Counted from the first letter of the stretch, positions 12,650 through 24,976 are shown. The stretch: DNA of 64,000 nt from Alentia gelatinosa (GCA_950022655.1 OX465591.1:48131048-48195047); one strand, 5' to 3'. Made by a program: numbers and translations. The notes: generated by a model from the letters alone, not told the origin.

Positions 12650-13635
12650 GACTGTTTTAACACTGTTGCCAGACTTGTAAGACTGTTTTAAAACTGCTGC
12701 GATATTGTTGTAAGACTCTTACAAGAGTGTTGTAAGAGTGTTGTAAAGCTGCCACATGACTATTGTAAGGCTGATTAAAGACTGTTGTAAGACTGTTGCA
12801 AGACTGTTGTAAGATTGTTATGAGTCTTTGCAAGACTGTCACAAACTGTTGTAAGATTGTTGCAAGACTGTTACAAACCGTTGTAGGACTGTTGCAAGAC
12901 TGTTGTAAGATTGTTTTAAGACTGTTGCGAGACTTGTAAGACTGTTTTAAGACTGCTGCAAGATTGTTATAAGACTGTCACAAGACTGTTGGAAGAGTGT
13001 TGTAAGACTGTCACAAGACTGTTGTAAAGCTGATACAAGACTATTGTTAGGCTGATACAAGACTGTTGTAAGATTGTTATAAGTTTGATACAAGACTGTT
13101 GTAAGCCTGTTCTAAGACTGTTGTAAGGCTTATATGAGAATTGTTGCAAACTGTTTTAAGATTGTTGCAAGACTCTTGTGAGACTCTTGTAAGATTGTTG
13201 TAAAGCTGATGCAAGACCATTGTAAGGCTGATACAAGACTGTTGTAAGACTGATACAAGACTGTTGTAAGATTGTTGTAAGTTTGATACAAGACTGTTGT
13301 CAGCCTTACAACAGTCTTACAACAGTCTTACAAAAATCTTGCAACAGTCTTGCTACAGACTTGCATCAGTCTTACAACAGTCTTATAACAGTCTTACACG
13401 TCTTATAGCAGCCTCACAAGTCTTTTAACAGTCTTACAACAGTTTTGCAACAGTCATACAACAGTCTTGCAACAGTCTTGCAACTGTCTTGTATTGGCCT
13501 TACAACAGTCTTACAATAGTCTTGCAACAATCTTGCAACAGTCTTGCAACAGACTTGCATCAGTCTCACAACAGTCCCACAACAGTCTTGCAAGTCTTGT
13601 ATCAGTCTTACAACAGTTTTGAATCAGCCTCTGGT
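12650..13635. repeat. Inverted 11-bp minisatellite (GACTGTTGTAA)n turning round at about 13297
   Basis: From 12650 to about 13296 the plus strand carries degenerate GACTGTTGTAA units. From about 13300 to 13635 it carries the reverse complement, CAGTCTTACAA. The two arms meet head-to-head at GTCAGCCTTACAACAG, so the array is a giant imperfect palindrome that could extrude a hairpin. Short frames within it are by-products. Confidence 0.93.
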
Positions 13636-13978
13636 CACTAAAAGCACAAGGGTTAATAACTGGTCAAACAGGTTTGCTGGCTCTGTGCCATGTAGGGAAT
13701 ATATCTGATTACACATGCTCAAGTGTGCCCAATCATATGGGACACTTTGAATACAATGTATTTAGGTGTGTCCCATCAGTTTTGAATTATTTTTAGGTAC
13801 CAAGTCAGTAGTGGGGCAGGGGTATGGTCAGACTGTGATACTGGACACCTGTCCATTTCACCAGGCCTTTATAGTTGGTGCATGGATAGTGAAGTGTTAG
13901 ATTCTTTGCAGTAAGCTGAAAGCCTGTGTGAGCATTCTAACTTCTAGATGACGTATATGAGCGCGATTTCCCACGCTC

Positions 13979-14004
13979 AATAAAGTGGTAAGTTTCGTGC
14001 AGTG
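13979..14004 (+). repeat. Isolated family F terminus
   Basis: AATAAAGTGGTAAGTTTCGTGCAGTG is one copy of the 26-bp terminus, differing by two bases from the copy at 43002. Upstream is the sequence ACGTATATGAGCGCGATT, which also matches this family. Confidence 0.7.
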
Positions 14005-14405
14005 ATAATAAACCATTTAAGGTAATACAACCTTAGCACAGCCACAGGAAATAACATCTTTTTTTTTCAGATTTTCTTTATTGCAGAAAATAAAGTACAT
14101 TGCACATTCAAAGTTGTGTTGTTTCCTTTGTTGACAATAAAGTGGGGTTGTCCGTCAGTAAATATATATTACTGGTTTCAATCAGGTCCCATAACGTTTA
14201 CAAATCTTTCCAGCACGGATAAAGGTGGGTGGGTATTGTACAGCGGCATATACAGTTGGCTACCTTTCGTATCACCGAGAATTTCCTTCATAACAAGTGT
14301 TGATCTTACATTTTACCATCCGATGGTGGATACAAGATTGCGTTTTGTTACTCCTAAGTGTGATGGGCTATCAAATTTAGTCTTATTATCACAATTCAGT
14401 GTTAT

Positions 14406-15575
14406 CTACAATAATAGTATTGGGATAGACTCGTTCATCACTTCTTTTGTTAGACTTTTAAACCCTGCATAGGTTGGTGTGTGTCTTACCAGACTAGGTA
14501 AACTGTTCCACAGTTGGCCGCATTTAAATTCGACACTTCGAGTGAAGGCTGTACCATTCGGTCTAGACATTTTCAACACTGGGGCCATACTCTGTCGCGT
14601 TAACCTTTGTCTGGTATCACAATAGTTTTCTTTTTTTGCCCTTTTGTAACTAAAATTTTTGACATGCGCCTCTCTTCTCTTTTCAAGAAGTGGGGTTTTT
14701 GTCATTGCATGTAACTGTATTGTGCTAGTTTCATAGGTCGCTTTAGTTACAATTCTCAGGCTTCTATTTTGTAGCACCTGTAGTTTTAGCAATAAATAAT
14801 TATGGGTTCCATGATACAGGACGTCCCCATAATCCATGTATGGGAGAATTGTGGCTTTGTATAACAAGGTACAGGTTTTTTCGTCTATATATGGCCTCAT
14901 TTTGCTCAGCTGGTACATCCTGTGCACCACTTTCCTTTGTATGTCTCTTATGTAGTTACTATAGTCCAGGCTATGGTCCAATGTGATACCCAAATACCTG
15001 TATGTGTCTACCTGTCTGATCATCTCACCATTCAAAAAGATTGGCATGTGCGGTTCTCTCTTTACTCTCTGGTGTGATCCGAAGTTCATATATTTGGTTT
15101 TTGTTAAATTTATACTTAATTTATTGGTCTCACACCAGAGTGAGAATTTGTTAAGCTGGTTCTGGAGGGTATCTTGAATAACACTGTTTTTAGTACATGG
15201 GAGGTAAATTACCGTATCGTCAGCATACAGTCTACATGTTACGGTATCTAGCACATTTATATAGTCGTTTACATATAATAGATACAGGGTTGGCCCTAAG
15301 TTGGACCCTTGCGGGACACCGCAGACCACTCGATCTCTGCCTGAAATCTGTCCATTTGCCTTGGTAGTTTGATATCTTTCATCTAAATAATTCGAGAAAA
15401 CCCTTAGGTTTTTCCCTCTTATCCCCAGATTTTCAAGTTTTTTTATGAGTATCGAGTGGCCCTTGGTGTCGAACGCTTTTCTCATATCTATAAACACAGC
15501 AGTAGTGAGCAGGCCCACATTCATGTTTCTATACACATCGTCCGTGAAGTCTCCCAATGTATCCATTGTTGACAA
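14406..15575 (-). pseudogene. RT core and C-terminal tail of the CR1-like element
   Basis: 389 codons are open. The landmarks are FIDMRKAFDT (motif A), VCGVPQGSNLGPTLYLLYVND (motif B), CRLYADDTVIYLP (motif C with the DD pair), RYLGITLDHSLDY (thumb YLG), LYKATILPYMDYGD, LQNRSLRIV and FTRSVEFKCGQLWNSLPS at the C-terminus. All catalytic aspartates are retained although the element as a whole is broken upstream. Confidence 0.9.
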
Positions 15576-15646
15576 AGCTTTTCTGAATCCCCCCTGGGAC
15601 TCAGTTAGGATATTGTGGTCAGCCAGATGTTCCAGTAACTTATTGT

Positions 15647-16381
15647 TTACAATTTCTCGAATATTTTACATTGTAAGGGTATTACTGAAATAGGACGATA
15701 ATTTTTACATAAACGAGAATCTCCTCCTTTGTATATCGGTGTTAGTATCGCTTCTTTCCAGACAGGTGGTATATCTGCATTGCCAAATATGTTGTTTAAC
15801 ATACTAAGCATCTGGGAACCCAAGACCATCATAGCCATCTTAAGTATCTGTGTAGAAATACCTGGCACTGCTGAGGCTTTATTAATATTTACGGTTTTCA
15901 CAATCTTCATTATTTCTTCCACATTTGTACTTAGGTCAGGCATGTCATCTAAGATTTCTGTCCCATAGAACTTCCATGGTACCTGTTTCTGGGCGGCTAA
16001 TGAGGGTCCTATGGTGGCAAAATAATTATTTATGTGATCGGGGACTTGTTTTTCTGGTATAGTTTCCTTAGAAAGTTCATCTACTAGGTGTATTTTCCCA
16101 AAGTTATTATCATTTTCAGTCCCAGGAATAATTGATTTCACTTTCCGCCAAAACTTTTTGTGGTCACCATTTGCATTTCTTATTTCATTGAGTATATACT
16201 GTTGCCTAGCTTTTTTAACTAATCTGTTTACATCGTTTCTAGATCTTTTAGCTGCTTGTATGTCTGCCTGTTTTTTTGTAGTCCTCGCTCTGCTCATTTG
16301 TCTATTTTTATCCAATATAAGCTCAGTTAGTTTGTCTGTTAGCCATGGCTCGTTTCTGAGTTTTATTCTATATTTACGCAT
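15647..16381 (-). pseudogene. RT N-terminal region of the CR1-like element
   Basis: The frame opens MRKYRIKLRNEPWLTDKLTELILDKN, a typical post-endonuclease linker, then FWRKVKSIIPG, NINKASAVPGISTQILK (RT block with K-A-S-G-x-D replaced by KASAVPG) and ILTPIYKGGDSRLCKNYRPISVIPL, the RT block 1-2 signature. It ends just after FEKL, where a one-base shift passes the reading to VNNKLLEHLADHNIL and QGGFRKALSTMDTL in the next frame. Confidence 0.85.
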
Positions 16382-16482
16382 TGGACAGTTTTTGTCCAGG
16401 TATGTGGTTATGGTATCTTTGATGGAGTTCCATTGTAATTCCGCCCTCTCTAAGGTATAATACTCTTCCCAGTTTGTTTCTC

Positions 16483-16929
16483 TTAAGAAGCTTTCAAAGT
16501 CCCCTTGGTCGAATTTGTGTAAGTTCTGCCCCAGAATTCTTCTTTAGTTGATTTAACGTGATGTTTCTTTCTATTAATAAAGACTGGTTGGTGATCGCTT
16601 ATGGCGTTGCTCAGAACTCCTGAGTGTGCTATTGAGTCAGAGTTGGAAAACACTAAGTCTATAGTTGAACTATTATCTGATAAACGTGTAACCTCCGTAA
16701 TGTATTGTTTTAGTCTATACGCCGTGTAGTTGGGGAGTGTACATGTACCCCGGGCATCTTGGTCAGTCAACCATGTTTCTGAAAGTGTTACGATATTGAT
16801 ATCGTGATTTAGAAATTCAGCTAGAAAGAGCTCATACCTGGACTTCAAACTGTAAATATTCAAATGCATCAAGCTAAGACCGTTTAGTTTTCCAACATCG
16901 CTGATGGTTGTGATTGTATTATCTGTCAT
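16483..16929 (-). pseudogene. AP-endonuclease fragment with internal deletion
   Basis: The frame reads LSLMHLNIYSLKSRYELF (usual start of this domain, N-x-x-S-L), NIVTLSETWLTDQD (catalytic glutamate) and then jumps from TAYRLKQYITEVTRL to STIDLVFSNSDSI and AISDHQPVFI. The middle of the domain, including the expected GDFN block, has been lost. The downstream endonuclease-RT linker resumes in another frame (LHKFDQGDFESFLR ... LERAELQWNSIKD), so a frameshift lies near 16540. Confidence 0.82.
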
Positions 16930-17385
16930 CTGGCGGTACTAGTCGCCCTGCCTTTACCGCTTTCCCATCCCATCCTTCCGTTTTCTTTAGTTTGAACAGT
17001 GTGCACATGTAGAATAACAATGTCATGTTAGTAACAATATAAAACAAGAAATAAATAAATAGATGGTATACTTTAAATCAGATCCCTTACGCCTCCTTTG
17101 GCAAGGGTAATGCTTGTCTATAGGAAAAGAAGAAAGCTTGTTGTGCACTGCATGTATACGCTCTTTACAATGTTGGCCTACTTAGTTTCTGGCGTACTGT
17201 TTTTTGATAAGTATATCATTATGAGAACAAGTTCCCTCACAGTTGTCTCCCATTTGGGATGGACAGGTGGGGTGTTTTTGTCAAGCTAACGCCTTTCTTG
17301 AGTGCTTATTAAACATTGGTTACATAGAGTGGTATATGAAGTTATTGTACATCAGTTCTTTATCTACGTTTATCAGACTCGGGTT

Positions 17386-18036
17386 TTAGGCATCTCCCAT
17401 TTGGGATGGATGCCCATAGCCGGTTCTGTTGTGTATTGAGTGACCAAAAGCGATTACAAAGCTTCTGGCCCATATATCTGTTGTTGACGGAGAGGGGTGT
17501 AAGCCATCGTGGAGATGCTTGTACATGTTGAAGATAGTATTTCCCTTTTTGAAGTGGATGTTTGTGTTTACTCTTGCGCCTGTAACTCCCAGTTCATTAT
17601 TGAGAATAATTATCACATGATTCAACAGTTTGACAGCGTGATTCACTGTAAGTTGCTCTTCTTGAATTTCGTCATATATGGGCGCTGAAGTGTGTTGGTT
17701 ATAAACTTGTAGGTCGATGCCCACAAAGTGCGTAATTGCTACATTGTTTGCGTAACATAGTAACACATCCCGGGCCGCAATGAACTCGTCAGTCAGATTA
17801 TCAACTATTGACCCAACGTCATCGTATGCCAATTTGATTGACCGCCTTTTACCATGTTTGGTTACATTGTTTATACCTGCCAGTAGTTGTAAATAGTCGA
17901 CTTTGGTTGCACCTGGTTCTAGTTGGCTGATATACCCGTTTACCGCCGCAGCGATAGTTGCCCCTCTCGCCACGTATACACTGATGTCATACTTGTTACA
18001 GAAATCCACGTGTTTAGATCTTAGCACAGTGTCCAA
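17386..18036 (-). pseudogene. ORF1 with SGNH/GDSL-hydrolase-like domain of the CR1-like element
   Basis: About 216 codons are open. The frame reads KYDISVYVARGATIAAAVNGY, then KVDYLQLLAGINNVT, VAITHFVGIDLQVYN and DGLHPSPSTTDIWARSF. The ordered blocks GAT, D-x-x-x-LLAG-x-NN and the terminal DGLHPS match SGNH hydrolases (the G, N and catalytic D/H blocks). The usual N-terminal GDS nucleophile block is not recognisable upstream, where a stop is met. CR1-clade elements are known to carry such an esterase-like domain in ORF1; the role is thought to be in RNP or membrane association but is not settled. Confidence 0.7.
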
Positions 18037-18518
18037 CTGCTTCCCACATGAAATCGTGTGAGATCGAGACTATACATCCCTCAATATATAATTGGAAATA
18101 ACAGAATCCCTTTATCTAAAATTCTGTTATTGTTGTTGTTATTTGTTGTTGTCATTGTTATTGTCCCTAACCTGTTGTTTTTATTTTACAAGTTTATATA
18201 GTGTCGGTTTGGACTTGTAATCAAGTCACAGAAAAAGAAACTATCCAAAATGGTCATGTCTTGTGCTGGCCTGAGTAGGGTTTCAAATTAAAAAGATTAG
18301 AAAAAAGTGAGATGTGGTCATGGACATGAGGTTGGGGTCGGGGTTAGGGTCGGGGTCGAGGTGGAAAACAGGAGGGAGGGATTCAGTGTTGGTGCAGGCA
18401 CACAGGTAGTGTATGGAGGCAGGGCCCAGGCGGCCAGGTGGCTGAGTGGACGGGTTGCCGGGTGGTGGCTCCGCACACCCGTTCACCCACGCCTATCCAC
18501 CCCATCCTCCTTCCCATA

Positions 18519-19040
18519 CACTGCACGAAACTAACCACTTTATTCATACATGCGGCATCGCGGCAGCACACGTATTAGCTGTATATTGCCTTGTTTTCAT
18601 TTGTATACACCTCTTATCCACACCAGCATATGAGGCATATACAAGTCTGTTTCCTTTTGTATACGGACGTGACTTGGCTGTATTTCACACCTGGGACCTG
18701 TTTCAGTAGTTTCATGACATGTCTAGATGGCGTCTGTGACGCCATACGGACAGATCACAAGACTGCAATCTATGACACACGGAATTTCACTCACTTCCCG
18801 AAAGAATTAAGCAATGAAACTTTAACACGAGTAGGAGATACATATAACCTATAATCGTTTCATATATGGAGAAGATTGGTCGATCCGACCCACTGATATT
18901 TGCTAGACTTTTTTCGCTGTTGCTTGCACTGTTGGTGCCGCTGTTGATGTCTGTCTAAGCCTAATGTCACGAAACTACTGAAACAGGTCCCTGGCGTATC
19001 TGAGATAAAACATCCTCAGCGTGACATGTATGCGCCGGGC
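18519..19040 (-). mobile_element. Dispersed repeat family F copy, split by an insertion
   Basis: It starts at the conserved terminus CACTGCACGAAACTAACC (18519), runs through GTATACACCTCTTATCC and GGCTGTATTTCACACC to 18690, and resumes after the inserted foldback element. Its G/C-rich inner end probably extends to about 19.35 kb. The same family occurs with termini at 10168, 13979-14004 and 42990-43027. Confidence 0.65.
18695..18989. mobile_element. Foldback/TIR element, family A, copy 2, nested in another repeat
   Basis: 295 bp from GACCTGTTTCAGTAGTTTC to GAAACTACTGAAACAGGTC, with 5-bp CCTGG duplications at 18690-18694 and 18990-18994. It splits a dispersed repeat copy at TTTCACACCTGG / TGGCGTATC, so the repeat sequence reads continuously if the insertion is removed. 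The interior GCAATGAAACTTTAACACGA is the reverse complement of the other copies' GTTAAAATTTCATTGC segment. Confidence 0.9.
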
Positions 19041-20188
19041 GCATACATGTCACAATAGAAAATAAAAAAGATTTCCCCCTGGTGCCCCCAACCCGTTGGT
19101 GTTTGTACAGGTAAAGGTGGCCTCAGTGAGAATCCCTCTCCCCCCCCCCGCCCCCACCACCCCTCTCCCTACACTATCAGTGAAGCCCTGTCCTCGCTCA
19201 CGACACCCACCGCCACCTCCCACCACCTTCCGCCCGCCCGCCATCCCCTGCAACCCGTGTGAGCCTCAGTGAGATGACCTCGGCCCGCCGCCTGCCGCCC
19301 ACCTACCCGCCCCCTGCCCCCCGCCCGCCCCCCGCCGCCCGCCTCTATGGTGTAGGTGAAAACTAGCTGGGACCATGACCTATGACCAACTGTGGAAGCA
19401 AGCTATAGAATGAAATTATAAAAATGGCTTGCAATAACAAATTATGTGCTATTTTATTTATGAAAATATTAAAATTAACAACAGATTTAAGTACGTTGAG
19501 AAGCTGTACAGACCGATTTAGGAGAAATAAGGAGAGAAGGCTGTGCGGTAGTTTAGTGATGAGATGGTATTATTTCTGTGCAATTCGAGCACCATATAAG
19601 GAAGCACTGAATGACGGGAAGACTAAGGCGCGGTCCGCGGCCCGCGGGCCCGCGGATAGCGTGTGCAGCGTTCCGCGACATTTTTCCCTAATCTGCTGCC
19701 ATACATCTCCGGCCCCCCGCCCCCCGCCTCCGGCCCCCGCCCGCCCGCCTCCCGCCCCCGGCCGCCCGCCTCCCGCCCCCGGCCGCCCGCCAGATAAATC
19801 TCATAGAGCATAGGAATTCTTTACTGAAAATGCCTTATAAAACATACTTATTCAGGAGGACACGCCCCTATATTGATATACCAGCTGCATTACAAATTCT
19901 AAAATCAGCTATTTTACATATTTAGACTATTGGGATTTTATCTATAACAGTAACACTGATCAAAACATCCACCAACGACAATGCCTTAAAAATAAGATTT
20001 TGCGAATCATTTAGAAAGCTAATTAATTTTTAAAAATCAAACCCTTGATTTAACACTGCTCAGTGGCATTCAATCGCAGGTGTGCATGAAGTGAAAGAAC
20101 ATGGAGAAATACACCATTTCCACTTCTCACTTAGTTTATCGCATACACCCAATTTTCAGGATAATCAAGATTTACCGACAAACAGAAC
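19041..20188. other. C-rich tracts and non-coding sequence
   Basis: C-rich blocks at 19128-19345 (CCCCCCCGCCCC-type) and 19635-19795 (CCCGCCCCCGGCCGCCCGCC-type) give Pro/Gly-rich spurious frames. The first is probably the inner end of the family F copy. No gene. Confidence 0.6.
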
Positions 20189-20375
20189 CAGGGCCCTGTT
20201 TTTTAGTCAAGACAGTCTTGGGCTGAGATCTGCGAAGATATCCCAGAGAATCTAAGACATTTCTTCAAGACAAAAGATGGCCGCTGTCCTAAAGACAAGG
20301 TCTTGGTACGCCACGGTAGATCGCCACTAAAATTGTCTTAGCTTGAGACAAATATAGAACTATTCTATAATTCGA
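20189..20375. mobile_element. Truncated element sharing the 50.1-kb foldback terminus
   Basis: CAGGGCCCTGTTTTTTAGTCA at 20189 is the same 19 or more bases as the left end of the 50.1 kb element, and GACAAATATAGAACT near 20345 echoes GACAAGTATAGAACT at 50256. The right terminus is missing. Confidence 0.55.
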
Positions 20376-22438
20376 AAATGAAAATAATGAATACAACAAA
20401 CTATGGTTTTGTGTATAGGTGGCTCTAGATCTGTAAACCACTCGAGGTTGAAGTCGTAATACAGCCGCTCATATATCATTATGCATCAACCCCTCATGGT
20501 TTACAGCCGCCTGTCCACACAACTATCTATTCTTGTCTATATACTATATACAGGATTTCTGATATACATTATCCAAGTTATTTCCAGGATTCAGTTTTGG
20601 GGAGGAGAGTTATGTATCTGAGACTACCAGACTAGGGAAGATCTAGCACCAAAGCTTCATCTGGGGTCCAGGTGCAAAGCCTGTGGAAGCACTTGGCTTT
20701 TATACATTATACAAGGTGTATCTCACATTCTTTTTTTAGGAAGTGGGATGCTTACACTTCTGAGACTACTTCGGAAAATTTGGGGTCCCAGGAAGAGCTT
20801 GGCTTTTAGATAGTCTTCTCTGGAACATAGTTGAATGTTGAATGGCATGGTAACAAGGACATATTGAGGCATCTGTCTGTTTAGATGATGGGGGTGTGCA
20901 CACCTGGGACTAACTTAATTGTATCCCCCAAGTATGTGCCCCCTATCCCCCCTAGATATGTTTCAATGTGGGTGCCAATATGTTTTCCTCATCTAGAAAC
21001 CATAATATTTTAACTCTAAAAGAAACAAAATTCAGAAAAGCATGTTTACAAAATTTTTGGTTTAAACAGATCACCCTTTGATATATCACAGGGTTACAGC
21101 AATATGCATAGTGATTTGGTAGAGGTCCCTACATTCAACTGTTATTGCCCATTTTTCTCAAGGGAAGGGGACTAAGTAAATTTTATGACACCATTCCTCA
21201 AAGAGTTCCTGTTTTTGCAGTCTAGATCACTAAGAGACTATCAGATAAGTATCACTCAAAGATTTGGTCAAGTACAGGTAGTCAAAGTGATTGAAGGAAT
21301 TCATGGAGCACTGTGGAAATAGGCAGTTTTGAGCCTACGGGACCTCCAGAATAAACATTAATCATAAAAAAAATGTCGTGGCTTGTATATAGCATGGTAT
21401 CAGGACAAGTTTATATCAGGAGGATCAATGCACTAGATATATGAGTCAATTTAAGACATTTTCTAGTATGAAAATAAAAATAACCTTGGACACAGTATTT
21501 GGCCATCCTATATATTGACATAAATATAGATGTATAATATAATGCAATCGGGTCATTAATGATGTATAGATATGTCAGTTCTGATAGAAACAAATCCAGC
21601 AAAGTTCTGTGTATCTTCAGTATATTAAGACACTGTTAAAGACAGATGAACAAGGACAATATCCCAACAGACTACCTTTCTAGAAATCAACCATGTGTAG
21701 CTGTCTAGTGTCTTAAATTTGTGTTGAAAACACTTAAAACAGAGCAGGCGGGTGAAGTAGACCCTAGTACATACAGATGTTGGCAGGGGTCTCAAACTGG
21801 GACTGATCAGGTCTTCAATTTTAGGTGGGAATTCTGACCTATAACTGGTTCTTGGCATTTTTCAGTAACTTGCCAGCAACCAGTCTCTCATGCATGCATG
21901 TGTAGATATATAACAAATCACATATCCTTCATCTGGAAGGCTCAGTCTGAAAGCCCTGCCACTGGGGAATCTCATCTAAAAATTGAAGAAAGCTATCCAT
22001 ATTGTGTTGGCATGTGAATATTAACAGAGGGTAGGAATAAAGATGAGTACCAAGTGACCGATAACAGTTTCTTGGTGTACTCGTGTCTAGTTCTCACTCT
22101 GAACACTGTAGGATTCCTGAGTATTTGAAACATCATCACTTAAAGATACCTATCTAATGTACATCACATTCACAAACCATTATCATGATCATTATATCTT
22201 GTACTTCATGGCCCTACAAGTATTACACTTCATACTCAATGTGAAATGTTGTCACACACTCAATCAGAGAATAGTTCTGGCTCCATTCATATTAGTAGGT
22301 TGACCAATAGTACCCTGAACCCCCTATCAAGTTTATTTAGTGACTCCCTAAATGACATTTTTAAAGAGATAACTCATGAAATTATAGAAGAGGATCAAAT
22401 ATAATTAGAGGATGTTATTACCTTCTGTCTTGTAGATG
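20376..22438. other. Non-coding stretch without recognised features
   Basis: AT-rich unique-looking sequence. No supported exon, RNA gene or element boundary. Confidence 0.5.
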
Positions 22439-22588
22439 GTGAATGGGTTTTTGGAGAGAAGTCAACGTCAGCAGATCGGGCTGTAGGGTGAATGGGTTTT
22501 TGGAGAGAAGTCAACGTCAGCAAATCGGGCTGTAGGGTGAATGGGTTTTTGGAGAGAAGTCACCGTCAGCAGATCGGGCTGTAGGGTG
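22439..22588. repeat. Three copies of a 49-bp tandem repeat
   Basis: GAATGGGTTTTTGGAGAGAA starts at 22441, 22490 and 22539, giving an exact 49-bp period; copies differ by one or two bases. No coding role is seen. Confidence 0.92.
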
Positions 22589-22986
22589 TGGCGGAGGAAC
22601 TGTCAGTCTTGTAGAACCTCATTCAGCCTCCAGTGCAGTCAAGTCTGGAAATTGGCAGAACAAGGTTAAACGAGAAGGAGACAATGTATCTACTGACAGA
22701 GAATTGCTGGAATTCGTAAAACCAAAAGGCAAAAAAGCACTATGCAGAAAACCAATCAGGTAAGATATCAGATATAAATGAAAGAAATGATATGATATTA
22801 CAATGATGCTGTGAGAGCCGTGGTTCAAACTTATGTGAATGATGAATACTATTGCAAGAACTGTCAGGATTCATTCAATATTATGATATTGTGGATATGA
22901 ATGTCTTAAGAATGAAACTATTATCTTGTTAACCATATACCAGATAACATCAATTTATTGTAATCCGTCCGAGCTGGATGCATGAT

Positions 22987-23026
22987 CAAACCGGCTAACC
23001 GCCGTCAAACCGGCTAACCGCCATAT
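22987..23026. repeat. Two copies of a 20-bp repeat, CAAACCGGCTAACCGCC
   Basis: CAAACCGGCTAACCGCC occurs at 22988 and again at 23006 with a short spacer. It is followed by AATAAA at 23039. Confidence 0.7.
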
Positions 23027-24824
23027 GTTCTTCCAGGATAAATAAAGAGTTTAAAAAAGAAAAATAGCTCGTAGGGTGGGATCCTGCCTGGGACTAGCGT
23101 TCCGGGAAGGGGTTTTCCATTCTGCTAGACAGGTGGCAACCACCACACTAATATAAGATTGGATTTTCCAGGGATTGATATATGGCAAACACAAAAAATG
23201 CAATTCTAAAAGTGGATGGGTTCTAATCTTGGTCACCTTATAGGGTTTGGTGTAGTATATGGCGGCCAAGATTGGAAAGAAACCAGTTTTGATTTTAGCC
23301 TACCCATCTTGAAAATTTTTAAATATTCAAAATTTATGAATACAACTACAGAAACAACATTTTGGCATGTCAATTTCCTATTTCGTCTATTTGCTGACCG
23401 ACCCCTTCACTCTGTTGAGCACCCAATCATCCTCATAATATTGCATTAAAGCAACTAAGAGTGGTATGCCTTGAACTAGACTCAAACAGTTCCAACTTTT
23501 ATTTCAACCCACCATGTCTCAACGACTTCAAAACAGTAGGAAATATATATACTGTCACAGAAATTCAGTTATTTATTCGTAAATATCCACAGCAGTTGTC
23601 AGCTGTAGGAGAAAATACAATTTGCAATGGTTTCACTGCAGCTTTTTGAATCTTAACATTTAAAAGGGTATAAATAGCGTAATATGTATGGTATCAACAT
23701 ATTAAAGACAACAATAATAATAAATTTCGCTGTTAAACCTCTAATCAGACGTCACTAGATGCATCAACCACCCATCCAAGATGGCGCCACCAGCAAGTCC
23801 ATCGATCAGCCAAGATGGGAAAATGGTTTCATTGATAACGTGTAATATTATGTATCACGCTAGGAAATATTTGAATCAAAGCTTTAGGAATACAACTGGA
23901 ACATTTTCTGTAGAAGCTCATATTCTGCTTACTGATTGGTCAATATATTTGCCACTTGTAGCATATGAAACTGTATGTGAGGCACCATGGCATACAGTTA
24001 CACAATTTTAAGTCTATGGGATTTTATATTAGAATTAAAATAAAGTGTTTTCCCTATGTGCAGAAATCGAAATAATCGTAAGTCGTATAAATAAAGTTAA
24101 ATAACTGTAAATATGCATTTATAGTCTATGTCTTCAAAAGCGAGTATGGATGGATGTCTAATATACTGGGTATATCTACGCCCACGGTATCTCACGTACA
24201 TGGAAAATTAAAATACCTAAAGCCATAAGTAGATAAAGCATTTACTTTCTAGAGTAAGGATGATTTAAGATTGTATCAGATAAATCATCTAGAGAGTGGA
24301 GAGTGAGATATGTAGCTGACTTCAGCCATGTTCACAAATGAATTATCGCTCAAAGTCCTCAGTCAAGTACAATCAATAACACAGATAGGAGAAACACCTG
24401 TCAGGGGTCCATCTATCATGGTGGCCACTGCAGTATATTTAAGAAGATAACTGTGAAATGCACTTTAGTTTATAGTATATATGATAAGGTCTATTAATCA
24501 AAGTAAGGTCTTATAATCAAAGAAGCATATAGTTACAATGGTATGTACAGTTATCTGAGAATGATACCGTATCATTTAAATGCCTGCAGAATATGTGCAT
24601 GTGCAGGTTTGTATTAGCTCACTAGACTAACACAACAGTCGATAGTGCAATCCTCCAAAATATAATATATATTCTTTAATGTTTAGCATTTAGTACCTAT
24701 TGTACTGGTCAGCATGCCAAGCAAGCACTCTCACAAGGCATGTGACAAAATGGTGGTCACATTCATCCTATTGGCCCCTTTCCCGGCTGTACATTTGTTG
24801 CTGCATAGCATTTGCTGGTATCAT
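23027..24824. other. Non-coding stretch
   Basis: Short frames only. GTCTATGGGATTTTATATTAG near 24011 resembles (inverted) the TCCTACCCC element body at 61.93 kb, suggesting a decayed copy. Confidence 0.45.
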
Positions 24825-24976
24825 GGGAAAACAGGGTTACTGAGGCCGTAAAGGGATAGTTGTTTGAAGTCTTTTTACTCAAAAATACGGCCCTCTGTTT
24901 TCTGCGTCGGGCCGTATTTTTTAGTCAAAAGACTTTGAACAGCATCCCTACAGGCTCAGTAACTATGTTTTCTTAT
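24825..24976. repeat. Foldback element, arms about 65 bp
   Basis: GGGTTACTGAGGCCGTAAAGGGAT with TTGAAGTC and AAAAATACGGCCC on the left is repeated as reverse complement on the right (GGGCCGTATTTTTTAG, GACTTTGAACAGCATCCCT, GGCTCAGTAAC). Confidence 0.85.

Larger units (their letters stand above)
14061..18060 (-). mobile_element. Decayed CR1-like non-LTR retrotransposon, about 4 kb
   Basis: In minus-strand order it contains an SGNH-hydrolase-like ORF1 (18036-17386), an AP-endonuclease fragment (16929-16483), an RT N-terminal part (to 15647) and the RT core and tail (15575-14406). The 3' end at about 14061-14110 carries AATAAA and an A-run, read as the poly(A)-type tail of the minus-strand element. 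At least two frameshifts (near 15645 and 16540) and an internal endonuclease deletion make it a dead copy. The 5' end is uncertain, between 18.04 and 18.3 kb. Confidence 0.85.

Noticed and set aside
12650..13635. CRISPR-like array
   Set aside because: Units are directly abutting, degenerate 11-mers without unique spacers, reverse orientation midway, and the genome is eukaryotic.
18330..18362. Telomere-like GGGGTTAGGG tract
   Set aside because: Only a few irregular units (GGGGTC/GGGGTTAGGG); not an interstitial telomere array.
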